A DNA stretch of 64,000 nt. It comes from Asanoa ferruginea. Lineage in GTDB: Bacteria; Actinomycetota; Actinomycetes; Mycobacteriales; Micromonosporaceae. The stretch is taken from contig NZ_QUMQ01000001.1 of the NCBI RefSeq assembly GCF_003387075.1, positions 992,001 to 1,056,000 of the forward strand, given 5' to 3'. Positions 44,395 to 52,572 of this stretch are shown in pieces. The translations under genes and the position numbers were made by a program. The notes under the pieces are model-generated. The model saw only the letters and a program-made list of their open reading frames with translations. It did not search any database and was not told the DNA's origin. Position 1 is the stretch's first letter, and each line of letters starts with the position of its first letter.

Positions 44395-45558
44395 TCACGA
44401 GACGGCTCCGACCGCGTCGGGCGTGTCGAGCTCCGGCGTGGTGCGGTCCCCCTCGCCCGGCTCGCGGTGCAGCAGGAACGCGTGCTCCGGGCTCCAGTGC
44501 GCGATCACCTGGCCGCCGACCGGCAACGGTGCGGCCGCGGCCGAACCGCCGTTGGGCGCGAACACGGCCAGCTCGGTGCCCCAGCCGGTGCGCACCAGGT
44601 ATTGCGTGCTGACGCCCACATAGGACGAGTCGGTGATCACGCCGGTGACCGACTGGTGGCCGGCGGGAACTTCGCCATTCGAAACGACCAGAGCCAACTT
44701 CTCCGGGCGTACGCCGAGGAAGACCGGCCCACGTTCGGCGCGGGCGCGCACGGCCGGCACGGCGAACCGCTGCCCGTAGGCCTCGACCAGGACGTCGCCG
44801 CCCGACTGGCCCTCGGCGTCACCGGCGAGCAGGTTGGACTGGCCGAGGAAGTTGGCGACGAACGCGGTCGCCGGGTATTCGTAGATCTCCGCCGGCCGGC
44901 CGAGCTGCTCGATCCGCCCGGCGTTCATCACCGCGACCGTGTCGGCCATCGTCATGGCCTCCTCCTGGTCGTGGGTGACGTGCACGAAGGTGATGCCGAC
45001 CTCGGTCTGGATCCGCTTGAGCTCGATCTGCATCTGCCGCCGCAGCTTCAGGTCGAGGGCGCCGAGCGGCTCGTCGAGCAGCAGCACCTGCGGGTGGTTG
45101 ATCAGGGCCCGGGCCAGCGCGACCCGCTGCTGCTGGCCGCCGGACAGCTCGGCCGGGCGGCGCTTGGTGAAGCCCTCGAGCTGGACGAGCGAGAGCATCT
45201 GCTCGACCTGCCCGGCGATCTCGCGCACCTTGCGCCGGCGCAGCCCGAAGGCCACGTTCTCGAAGACGTCGAGGTGCGGGAAGAGCGCGTAGCTCTGGAA
45301 CACCGTGTTGACCGGGCGCTGGTAGGGCCGCAGCCGGGTGATGTCGCGCTCGCCGAGCCGCACCTCGCCTGCGGTCGGCTCCTCCAGCCCGGCCACCATT
45401 CGCAGCGTGGTGGTCTTGCCGCAGCCGGAAGCGCCGAGCAGCGCGAAGAACGAGCCCTGTGGCACGGTCAGGCTCAGGTCGTCGACCGCGGTGAACGGGC
45501 CGAACCGCTTGGTGACGTTGGTGATGCGCAGGTCGCCGGCCTCGGACGGGGTCGCCAT
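44395..45558 (-). CDS. potA: Spermidine/putrescine ABC transporter ATPase PotA
   Basis: 387 aa. Walker A GASGCGKTT, signature LSGGQQQRVALARAL and Walker B VLLLDEPLGALD are all intact, with the switch His in FVHVTHDQEEAMTMAD. The C-terminal quarter is a TOBE-type domain (FLGVRPEKLALV) often used for regulation. It powers PotBC. Its ATG lies immediately after the potD stop. Confidence 0.94.
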   Translation of the reverse strand: MATPSEAGDLRITNVTKRFGPFTAVDDLSLTVPQGSFFALLGASGCGKTTTLRMVAGLEEPTAGEVRLGERDITRLRPYQRPVNTVFQSYALFPHLDVFENVAFGLRRRKVREIAGQVEQMLSLVQLEGFTKRRPAELSGGQQQRVALARALINHPQVLLLDEPLGALDLKLRRQMQIELKRIQTEVGITFVHVTHDQEEAMTMADTVAVMNAGRIEQLGRPAEIYEYPATAFVANFLGQSNLLAGDAEGQSGGDVLVEAYGQRFAVPAVRARAERGPVFLGVRPEKLALVVSNGEVPAGHQSVTGVITDSSYVGVSTQYLVRTGWGTELAVFAPNGGSAAAAPLPVGGQVIAHWSPEHAFLLHREPGEGDRTTPELDTPDAVGAVS

Positions 45559-45559
45559 G

Positions 45560-46792
45560 TCAGGCTCCGATGACCTTCTGGAACGCGGACTCGTACTCGC
45601 GCTCCTCGGCTTCGGTCAGTGCCTTGAAGACCTTCGCCTTCTTCAGCAGTGCGTCGTCGGGGAAGATCAGCGGGTTTGCTGCCAGATCGGGGTCGATCTT
45701 CTCCATGGCTTCCTTGGCGCCGCTGACCGGGCAGATGTAGTTGACGTAGGCCGCGACCTGAGCCGCCACTGTCGGGTCGTAGTAGTAGTCGAGGAACTGC
45801 TCGGCGTTGGCCTTGTGCGCGGCCTTGTTGGGCACCGAGGAGTTGTCGGAGTAGAGCATCACGCCGGCGTCGGGCGCGACGAACTCGACCTTGGGGTCTT
45901 CGAGGCCGAGCTGGATGATGTCGCCGGACCAGCCGATGCACGCGGCGATGTCGCCCTTGGCCAGCTCCGGCGCGTAGTCGTTGCCGGTGAACCGGCGGAT
46001 CTGCCCGGCGTCGACCGCCTTCTGGAGCTTGTTGATCGCGTCGTCGAACTGCGCCTTGGTGAAGTCGGACGGGTCGTGGCCGTTGGATGCCAGGATCAGG
46101 CCCATGGTGTCGCGCATCTCGGTCAGCGCGGTCACCTTGCCCTTGAGGTCGGGGCGGGTGAGCAACTCGTCGACCGTACGCACCGGCTTGGTGACCTTGC
46201 CGTTGAACGCGAGGCCGGCCAGGCCCGACTGCCAGGGAACGGCGTACTCGTTGTTCTTGTCGAATGGTCGGCCCTTGAGCGAGGGCAGCAGGTTCTTGGT
46301 GAAGTTGGGCATCTTCGCGGTGTCGAGCTTCTGCATCCAGCCCAGCCGGATCATCCGCGCGGTCATCCAGTCGGTGAGCACGATGACGTCGCGGTCGGTC
46401 GGCTGGCATGCGGTCAGCTGGTTCTGCACCTTGCCGAAGAACTCGTTGTTGTCGTTGATGTCTTCCGTGTAGCTGACCGAGATGCCGGTCTTCGCTTCGA
46501 ATGCGACCAGCGTCGGGCGCTTCGATTCGTCTTTCTCATCGACGTCGATATATTGCGGCCAGTTCGAGACGATCAGCGTCTTGTCCGTGGCGGAACTGTC
46601 GTCGCTGACGCAGCTCGCCTCGGTCTGCTGTGCGCCTTTTGTGCCGCAGGCGGCGAGGGCGCCACCGGTCACGGCCAGGCTGCCGGCAGCGAACGCGCCG
46701 CGCATCAGGGTGCGACGGGAAAGGGAGGAGCGCGTGAACGAAAGCAATGCCGCTGCCTCGGGCGACAGCGGCGGGCGCGAGCGGTTGCGCAT
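45560..46792 (-). CDS. potD: Polyamine-binding lipoprotein PotD
   Basis: 410 aa. The N-terminus has a twin-arginine-like motif SRRTLMRGAF and a lipobox ending ALAACG, so it may be Tat-exported and lipid-anchored. The mature domain is a type II periplasmic-binding fold (LIVSNWPQYIDVDEKD, NEYAVPWQSGLAGLAFNG, IAACIGWSGDIIQLG) typical of spermidine/putrescine binders. It heads the operon potD-A-B-C-oxidase-dehydrogenase. A promoter and a perfect 15-bp palindrome lie upstream (46842-46873). Confidence 0.93.
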   Translation of the reverse strand: MRNRSRPPLSPEAAALLSFTRSSLSRRTLMRGAFAAGSLAVTGGALAACGTKGAQQTEASCVSDDSSATDKTLIVSNWPQYIDVDEKDESKRPTLVAFEAKTGISVSYTEDINDNNEFFGKVQNQLTACQPTDRDVIVLTDWMTARMIRLGWMQKLDTAKMPNFTKNLLPSLKGRPFDKNNEYAVPWQSGLAGLAFNGKVTKPVRTVDELLTRPDLKGKVTALTEMRDTMGLILASNGHDPSDFTKAQFDDAINKLQKAVDAGQIRRFTGNDYAPELAKGDIAACIGWSGDIIQLGLEDPKVEFVAPDAGVMLYSDNSSVPNKAAHKANAEQFLDYYYDPTVAAQVAAYVNYICPVSGAKEAMEKIDPDLAANPLIFPDDALLKKAKVFKALTEAEEREYESAFQKVIGA

Positions 46793-46841
46793 CGGGGGCT
46801 CCCGGTTCGGTCTAGTCGGGGGGATAGCTAGACGACGACCG

Positions 46842-46873
46842 ATCCTGACATGCGATTACCCTTGTCACAAGGG
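46842..46873 (-). promoter_or_regulatory. potD promoter with overlapping 15-bp palindromic operator
   Basis: On the minus strand TTGTGA (46870-46865) and CAGGAT (46847-46842) are 17 bp apart, about 50 bp before the potD start. The -35 lies inside the palindrome CCCTTGTCACAAGGG (46859-46873). The region is shared with the divergent Lrp-family gene, so that protein may bind here; this is inference from position. Confidence 0.5.
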
Positions 46874-46957
46874 ATTCCGTTGTGGCTCTCGTAGTTGACG
46901 ACGAAATACGGAAGACTTGCGGCCGTAACGCTGAGCCATTAATGAGGAGGACCGTAG

Positions 46958-47488
46958 ATGGGCATGTCGGGCAACGGGGCCGGTCCCGGTTCGGCTTCGG
47001 CTTCGGGGGTGCGTCGCGCGGTGGTTCGCGACGGGGCCAGCCACGCGCTGCTCGACGATGTCGCCAAACAGATCATCGAGCAACTACAGGAAGACGGGCG
47101 GCGTCCGTACGCGACGATCGGCAAGGCGGTCGGGCTCTCCGAGGCGGCCGTCCGGCAGCGGGTGCAGCGACTGCTCGACGCCGGGGTGATGCAGATCGTC
47201 GCCGTCACCGACCCCCTCCAACTGGGCTTCCCGCGCCAGGCCATGATCGGGCTGCGCATCTCCGGCGACCTGGAGCAGGTCGCCGACCGGCTGGCCGAGT
47301 TGCACGAGGTCGACTACGTGGTGATCACCGCGGGCTCGTTCGACCTGCTCTGCGAGGTGGTCTGCCGCGACGACGACCACCTGCTGGAGATCCTCAAACG
47401 CCTCCGCGCGGTCGAGGGCGTCGTCTCGACCGAAGCGTTCGTCTACCTCAAACTGCGCAAACAGACCTACACCTGGGGTACGGCCTAG
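46958..47488 (+). CDS. Lrp/AsnC family transcriptional regulator
   Basis: 176 aa from ATG 46958, with GAGGAGG seven bases upstream. A 25-aa Gly/Ser/Ala-rich leader precedes the winged HTH (IIEQLQEDGRRPYATIGKAV, LSEAAVRQRVQRLLDAGV). The C-terminal RAM ligand-binding domain (VDYVVITAGSFDLLCEVVC) should sense an amino acid or amine. It diverges from potD and precedes the aminotransferase gene, so it is the likely regulator of the polyamine cluster. Confidence 0.93.
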   Translation: MGMSGNGAGPGSASASGVRRAVVRDGASHALLDDVAKQIIEQLQEDGRRPYATIGKAVGLSEAAVRQRVQRLLDAGVMQIVAVTDPLQLGFPRQAMIGLRISGDLEQVADRLAELHEVDYVVITAGSFDLLCEVVCRDDDHLLEILKRLRAVEGVVSTEAFVYLKLRKQTYTWGTA

Positions 47489-47532
47489 CTTCGGATTTCG
47501 TCGCATCTCGCGGTGTCGACTGATGAAAACCC

Positions 47533-47562
47533 TTGCGAGTACGCGGGATCTCGTGCGATAAC
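47533..47562 (+). promoter_or_regulatory. Candidate promoter of the aminotransferase gene
   Basis: TTGCGA at 47533-47538 and GATAAC at 47557-47562 are 18 bp apart, about 57 bp before the chosen start at 47619. The match is moderate. Confidence 0.4.
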
Positions 47563-47618
47563 CGTCGTAGGTGCTGCGGGCCCACCAAGGTCCGCACGAC
47601 GACGCGATGGGGAATCCG

Positions 47619-48965
47619 ATGGCCAACGCCACCGACCACCTGTGGATGCACTTCACCCGGATGTCCAGCTATCGCGACGGGGAGGTGCCCACGATCGTCC
47701 GCGGCGACGGTGCCTACGTGTGGGACTCCCAGGGCCGCCGCTACCTCGACGGCCTCGCCGGCCTGTTCGTGGTCAACGCGGGCCACGGGCGCACCGAGTT
47801 GGCCGAGGCCGCCGCCAAGCAGGCCGCGGAGCTGGCCTACTTCCCGCTGTGGTCCTACGCCCACCCGACCGCGGTCGAGTTGGCGTCGCGGATCGCGTCG
47901 CTGGCGCCCGGCGATCTCAACCGGGTGTTCTTCACGACCGGCGGTTCCGAGGCGGTCGAGGCGGCGTGGAAGCTGGCCCGGGCCTACTACAAGCGGGTCG
48001 GCAAGCCCAACAAGCACAAGGTGGTCAGCCGGCACATCGCCTACCACGGCACGTCGATGGGCGCCCTGTCGATCACCGGCCTGCCCGGCATCAAGGCCGA
48101 CTTCGAGCCGCTCGTGCCGGGCGGGATCAAGGTGCCCAACACCAACTTCTACCGGGCGCCGGAGCACGGCGACTCGCTGCTCGACTTCGGGCGCTGGGCG
48201 GCCGAGGAGATCGGGCGGGCGATCGAGCGCGAGGGTCCGGAGACGGTCGCGGCGGTGTTCCTGGAGCCGGTGCAGAACTCGGGCGGGTGCTTCCCGCCGC
48301 CGCCCGGCTACTTCGAGCGGGTGCGGGAGATCTGCGACGCGTACGACGTGTTGCTGGTTTCTGATGAAGTGATCTGCGCCTGGGGCCGGCTCGGTTATTA
48401 CTTCGGCGCCGAACGATACGGCTACCAACCGGACATCATCACCACGGCGAAGGGCCTGACCTCGGGGTACGCGCCACTGGGCGCGATGATCGCGAGCGAC
48501 AAGCTGATGGAGCCGTTCCTGTCCGACTCATCGATGTTCGCGCACGGTGTGACCTTCGGTGGGCACCCGGTGTCGTGCGCGGTGGCGCTGGCCAACCTCG
48601 ACGTGTTCGCGCGGGAAGACCTGACCGGGCACGTGCGCTCGCTGGAGGGCGCGTTCAGGTCCACTTTGGAGCGCTTGCTGGACCTGCCGATCGTGGGTGA
48701 CGTCCGCGGCGACGGTTTCTTCTACGGGATCGAGCTGGTCAAGGACAAGACGACGCGGGAGACGTTCAACGAGGACGAGTCGGAGCGGCTGCTGCGCGGC
48801 TTCCTCTCCACGGCACTGTTCCAGGCGGGCCTCTACTGCCGAGCCGACGACCGCGGCGACCCGGTGGTGCAGTTGGCGCCGCCACTGATCTGCGAGCAGC
48901 AGCAGTTCGACGAGATGGAGCAGATCCTGCGCGCGGTGCTGACGGAGGCGTGGCAGCGCTTGTGA
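47619..48965 (+). CDS. Class III aminotransferase, polyamine/omega-amino acid type
   Basis: 448 aa from ATG 47619 (MANATDHLWMHFTRM), with a GGGGA site about five bases before; ATG 47607 is an alternative. Class III motifs are TTGGSEAVEAAWKLAR, the cofactor Asp in LLVSDEVICAWGRLG, and the PLP-Lys in IITTAKGLTSGYAPLGA. The style resembles putrescine-pyruvate or omega-amino acid:pyruvate aminotransferases. It would remove the amino group from putrescine-type amines. It overlaps the next FAD oxidase gene by four bases (GTGA). Confidence 0.88.
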   Translation: MANATDHLWMHFTRMSSYRDGEVPTIVRGDGAYVWDSQGRRYLDGLAGLFVVNAGHGRTELAEAAAKQAAELAYFPLWSYAHPTAVELASRIASLAPGDLNRVFFTTGGSEAVEAAWKLARAYYKRVGKPNKHKVVSRHIAYHGTSMGALSITGLPGIKADFEPLVPGGIKVPNTNFYRAPEHGDSLLDFGRWAAEEIGRAIEREGPETVAAVFLEPVQNSGGCFPPPPGYFERVREICDAYDVLLVSDEVICAWGRLGYYFGAERYGYQPDIITTAKGLTSGYAPLGAMIASDKLMEPFLSDSSMFAHGVTFGGHPVSCAVALANLDVFAREDLTGHVRSLEGAFRSTLERLLDLPIVGDVRGDGFFYGIELVKDKTTRETFNEDESERLLRGFLSTALFQAGLYCRADDRGDPVVQLAPPLICEQQQFDEMEQILRAVLTEAWQRL

Positions 48966-50311
48966 TCTCGTTCTGGATGGGCGAGACGCCGGCGTTGCGC
49001 CCGTCGCTGCCGGGTTCTTCGTCGGTCGACGTCGCCATCGTGGGTGCCGGTTATACCGGTTTGTGGACGGCCTACTACCTGATCACGGCGGACCCGTCGT
49101 TGCGGGTGGCGGTGCTGGAACAGTCCTACGCCGGGTTCGGCGCGTCCGGTCGCAACGGCGGCTGGTGCTCGGCGCTGCTGCCGTCGTCGTTGCCGTCGCT
49201 GGCCCGCCGCCATGGTCGGGCTGCGGCGGTGGCGCTGCAACGCGTTATGAATTCGACAGTCGACGAGGTCGGTCGGGTGTGCGTGGTCGAGGGGATCTCC
49301 TGCGACTTCCACAAGGGCGGGACGGTGACCGTGGCACGGTCGCCGGCACAACTGGCGCGCGCGGAGGCCGAGGTCTCGACGGCTGCGTCGTTCGGGTTTC
49401 CCGAGGTGACCATGCTGTCCGCTTCATTGGCGTCGGCCCGTCTCGGTGCGACGTCGGTGCTGGGCGGGGTGTTCACGCCGCATTGCGCGGCCATCCAGCC
49501 GGCGAAGCTGGTGCGGGGGCTGGCGTCGGTGGTCGAGGCGCGCGGTGTCGCGGTGTATGAGGGGACGCCGGTTACGGCGCTGCGGCCGGGCGTGGTGTCA
49601 ACGCCGTTCGGGACGGTGCGCGCGCCGGTGGTGGTGCGGGCGACGGAGGGATATACGGCTGGGCTGCCCGGGTATGGGCGTTCGGTGGCGCCGCTCTACT
49701 CGCTGATGGTGGCGACACCGCCGCTGCCGGCGGTTGTGTGGGACACCATCGGCCTGGCCGACCGGGAGACGTTCAGCGACTTCCGGCACCTGATCATCTA
49801 TGGCCAGCGGACGGCAGACGGGCGGTTGGCGTTCGGTGGGCGCGGGGCGCCGTACCATTTCCGCTCCTCGGTGTCCCCGTCGTTCGACCAGGAACCGTCG
49901 GTCTTCGCGGGGTTGCGCCAGACGTTAGGGGCGCTGTTCCCGGTGCTGGGGCCCGATGCGGAGATCTCGCACGCCTGGGGCGGCCCACTGGGCGTGACCC
50001 GCGACTGGACGGCGTCGGTGGGCCTTGACCGGTCGACGGGTTTGGCCTGGGCCGGCGGCTACGTCGGCGACGGCGTCGGAACGAGCAACCTGGCTGGCCG
50101 CACCCTTGCTGACCTGATCTTGGAGCGGCCGTCGGAGTTGGTTTCGCTGCCGTGGGTGGGGCATCGGTCGCCCCGCTGGGAGCCGGAGCCGTTGCGCTGG
50201 CTGGGCATCAACGCGGCCCTGCGGGCGACCGCGTCGGCCGACGCCGCCGAGGCCCGCACCGGCCGCGCGTCCCGCCGGGCCGCCGTGATCGACCGCCTTA
50301 TCGGCCACTGA
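48962..50311 (+). CDS. FAD-dependent oxidoreductase (DAO family, PuuB-like)
   Basis: 449 aa from GTG 48962, overlapping the aminotransferase stop. The FAD motif is VAIVGAGYTGLWTAYYL (about 28-44), followed by GFGASGRNGGWCSALLP. The C-terminal end has AGGYVGDGVGTSNLAGR, the usual FAD-closing motif. It is a paralogue of the oxidase at 41155, here paired with an aminotransferase. A substrate among amines or N-methyl amino acids is likely; polyamine use is inferred from the cluster. Confidence 0.87.
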   Translation: MISFWMGETPALRPSLPGSSSVDVAIVGAGYTGLWTAYYLITADPSLRVAVLEQSYAGFGASGRNGGWCSALLPSSLPSLARRHGRAAAVALQRVMNSTVDEVGRVCVVEGISCDFHKGGTVTVARSPAQLARAEAEVSTAASFGFPEVTMLSASLASARLGATSVLGGVFTPHCAAIQPAKLVRGLASVVEARGVAVYEGTPVTALRPGVVSTPFGTVRAPVVVRATEGYTAGLPGYGRSVAPLYSLMVATPPLPAVVWDTIGLADRETFSDFRHLIIYGQRTADGRLAFGGRGAPYHFRSSVSPSFDQEPSVFAGLRQTLGALFPVLGPDAEISHAWGGPLGVTRDWTASVGLDRSTGLAWAGGYVGDGVGTSNLAGRTLADLILERPSELVSLPWVGHRSPRWEPEPLRWLGINAALRATASADAAEARTGRASRRAAVIDRLIGH

Positions 50312-50495
50312 CGGCCTCGCGCCCGCGCCCCCGTGGCTACTGTGATCCGCGGGGCTTGCCCGCCGGTGTGGCCTTTGCCAATCGCTGTCTCAGCTTGCTG
50401 TGCGGTAGTTCGGGGCTTGTCCAGGACTCGTGGCTGGAGGCCTGTTCGTCGCCGTTGAAGCGCGAGCATGCGCGATCAGGTCGACGGTGGGTCGA

Positions 50496-50642
50496 TGATC
50501 GTTTGCAGCTGGTCGACACCCGCAGGCCAGGCGTGCTTGATCATGTGCGGCTCATCAAGACCCAGCCCGGCGTGTCGTGCAGACCCGGCACACATGATCA
50601 CGCCGCAGAGCGGAAATCACGCAGATCCACTGCAAACGATCA
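50496..50642. repeat. Nested inverted repeat (about 147 bp)
   Basis: TGATCGTTTGCAG at 50496-50508 is complementary to 50630-50642 (13 of 13), and inside it TGATCATGTG at 50538-50547 pairs with 50591-50600. The arms have lower GC than the surroundings. It could be a structured RNA or a small non-autonomous element; no gene overlaps it. Confidence 0.6.
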
Positions 50643-50704
50643 CGAATCCGAAGCCCAGGCCCGGCCGGCGCGGCCTTTGCGGTACCGCCATCTGACGAGG
50701 TAGC

Positions 50705-50754
50705 AGATCTAGGTGAATAAATGTAGCTATAGCAGCAATTTCTTTCCTAGATCG
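50705..50754. repeat. Degenerate copy of the 52-bp palindrome
   Basis: Begins AGATCTAGGTGAATAAATG and has the same centre GTAGCTATAGC as the element at 38651-38702. The left arm is well kept; the right arm pairs at 17 of 25 positions. It lies in a long non-coding stretch immediately before the minisatellite. Confidence 0.7.
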
Positions 50755-50789
50755 CCCTACGGGTCGGTCCCGACCGGCGTGGCGGCGTC

Positions 50790-51690
50790 AACACGCCGGG
50801 CTCCCGCGCCACTCCGGGGCCCGCGCCGCTCGGAGTCCGGCGCCGTTCGGGGCCTACGCCGCCCGGGGCCGCGCCGCTCGGGGGCCGCGCTCGGGGGCCG
50901 CGCTCGGGGGCCGCGCTGCTCAGGGCCGCGCCGCTCACGGGCCTCGCCGCTCACGGGCCTCGCCGCTCGGAATCCGGCACCGTTCGGAGCCTCGCCGCTC
51001 GGGGGCCGCGCCGCTCGGGGGCGGCGCCGCACGCGGGCGCGCCGCTCGGGGGCCGCGCCGCTCGGGGGCCGCGCCGCTCGGGGGCCGCGCCGCTCACGGG
51101 CCGCGTCGCTCACGGGCCGCGCCGCTCGCGGGCCTCGCCGCTCGCGGGCCTCGCCGCTCGGGGGCCCCGCCGCTCGGGGGCCCCGCCGCTCGGGGCCGCG
51201 CCGCTCACGGGCCGCGTCGCTCACGGGCCTCGCCGCTCGGGGGCCGCCCCGCTCGGGGGCCTCGCCGCACGCGGGCGCGCCGCTCGGAATCCGGCACCGT
51301 TCGGAGCCTCACCGCTCGGGGGCCGCGCCGCTCGGGGGCCGCGCCGCTCGGGGGCCGCGCCGCACGCGGGCGCGCCGCACGCGGGCCGCGTCGCTCGGGG
51401 GCCGCCCCGCTCGGGGGCCTCGCCGCACGCGGGCGCGCCGCTCGGGGGCCGCCCCGCACGCGGGCGCGCCGCTCGGGGGCCGCGCCGCACGCGGGCGCGC
51501 CGCTCGGGGGCCGCGCCGCACGCGGGCGCGCCGCTCGGAATCCGGCACCGTTCGGGGCCTCGCCGCTCGGGGGCCGCGCCGTTCGGCGGCCCGCGCCGCT
51601 CGGAGCCCAGGCCGCACGGCGGCCCACGCCCTTCGGAGCCCGCGCCGCTCGGAGCCCACGCCCCTCGGTCTGCGCCCTCAGCGCCGGGCC
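50790..51690. repeat. GC-rich minisatellite, 16-bp period, about 50 units
   Basis: Units combine an 8-bp block such as CCGCGCCG, CCTCGCCG or CCGCGTCG with one of CTCGGGGG, CACGCGGG, CTCACGGG or CTCGCGGG. A longer word, CTCGGAATCCGGCACCGTTC, interrupts the array three times (near 50968, 51285 and 51536). Both strands stay open for hundreds of codons because the unit has no stops; a 16-bp period rotates the frame, and there is no ribosome site, so I do not call a gene. Confidence 0.8.
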
Positions 51691-51750
51691 AATGCGGGCC
51701 GCGCTCACGGCAAGCAACGTCAACGGATACCCACCCCCAACCGCAACCTA

Positions 51751-51891
51751 GGGCGGATCTCCTCGTCGGGCGTAGCCCAACGACCAGGATCTCCGGATGG
51801 GGACAAGGTGGAGCGCCCGACTGGACGAACGACCTTGTCCCCAACCGGAGATCCTGGTGCCCTAAGCGAAGCCCGACGAGGAGATCCGCCC
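51751..51891. repeat. Nested long inverted repeat, 141 bp
   Basis: The outer arms 51751-51771 and 51871-51891 are perfect 21-bp complements (GGGCGGATCTCCTCGTCGGGC). The inner arms 51783-51809 and 51832-51858 match at 26 of 27 positions, around a 22-base loop. About 48 paired bases suggest selection or recent mobility. Candidates are a small RNA, a bidirectional terminator or a MITE-like element. Confidence 0.75.
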
Positions 51892-51927
51892 CACGACCGC
51901 TGGCATCTCTTTAGAGCGGCCGGGGCC

Positions 51928-51980
51928 GGGGCAGCGCCCCGGTGGGGTCCGGGGCAAAGCCCCGAAAGGGGCAGAGCCCC
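51928..51980. repeat. Three tandem GGGGC-NNN-GCCCC mini-hairpins
   Basis: GGGGC and GCCCC with three-base loops recur at 51928-51940, 51951-51963 and 51968-51980. They lie about 130 bp beyond the stop of the minus-strand DUF3499 gene and could act as terminator or REP-type sequence. Confidence 0.6.
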
Positions 51981-52032
51981 AAACCCAACCGCGGACCTGG
52001 CAAGCGCAGCGAAGGCGGAGCGATCCCCGGCG

Positions 52033-52079
52033 GGAGCGACGGTCGCGCCCCCGACGGACCCGGGAACAGATCTTGGAAC
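52033..52079 (-). repeat. 3'-end-associated repeat, copy B
   Basis: Partner of the copy at 17398-17446 (same CCCCGGCGGGAGC, CGACG and ACCCGGGA blocks). It begins about 30 bp beyond the DUF3499 stop, as copy A follows the sahH stop. The foldable stems are kept while the loop differs. Confidence 0.45.
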
Positions 52080-52109
52080 TAAATGTCCGGATCGCGGGGT
52101 GGAGGGTGT

Positions 52110-52472
52110 CTATTGGCTGGGTGGGATGACGCGGAGGTGGCCGCGGCGGCCTTGTTGGTGGCCTGCGTGGGGCATGTCGTCGAAGTCGTCGTAGCGACCC
52201 GGGCGGGCGGCTTCGCGGACCGCGTCGGCTAGGGCTACCAGGTCGTCCGTCGTCGGTGGGGGTGGGTCGAAGGCGCCTTCGTGGCGGACCACTTCCCAGC
52301 CGCGGGGGGCGGTCAGGGAGCGGGCGTGGGTCTCGCAGAGGTCGTAAGTGTGCGGCTCGGCGAATTGGGCGAGCGGCCCGACCACGGCGGTGGACTCGTG
52401 GTAAACGTAGGTCAGCGTGGCGACAGCCGGCCGGGGGCAGCCGTTTCTGGAGCAACGCCGTGGAGACCTCAC
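52110..52472 (-). CDS. DUF3499 family protein
   Basis: 120 aa, beginning MRSPRRCSRNGCPRPAVATLTYVY with a Cys pair (CSRNGC) and a later Cys in YDLCETHARSLTAPRGWEVVR, a zinc-finger-like arrangement. The C-terminus is acidic then Pro/His-rich. It is the actinobacterial DUF3499 family (Rv3258c in M. tuberculosis). It diverges from the metallopeptidase gene, as there. Role unknown. Confidence 0.9.
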   Translation of the reverse strand: MRSPRRCSRNGCPRPAVATLTYVYHESTAVVGPLAQFAEPHTYDLCETHARSLTAPRGWEVVRHEGAFDPPPPTTDDLVALADAVREAARPGRYDDFDDMPHAGHQQGRRGHLRVIPPSQ

Positions 52473-52572
52473 GGCCGCACGTTATCTCTCCCGCCCCGGC
52501 GTTGCGCTGCCTTGCGCCGCGACACGCCGATCGCAGGGCTAGGCTGATGCTGCTTTCCCCAGGAGGTGCGCC

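Noticed and set aside
50713-52194. 493-codon plus-strand open frame rich in Arg/Gly/Ala
   Set aside because: It is the translation of the 16-bp minisatellite. The unit has no stop codons in any frame, the opposite strand is equally open, and no ribosome site or family is present.
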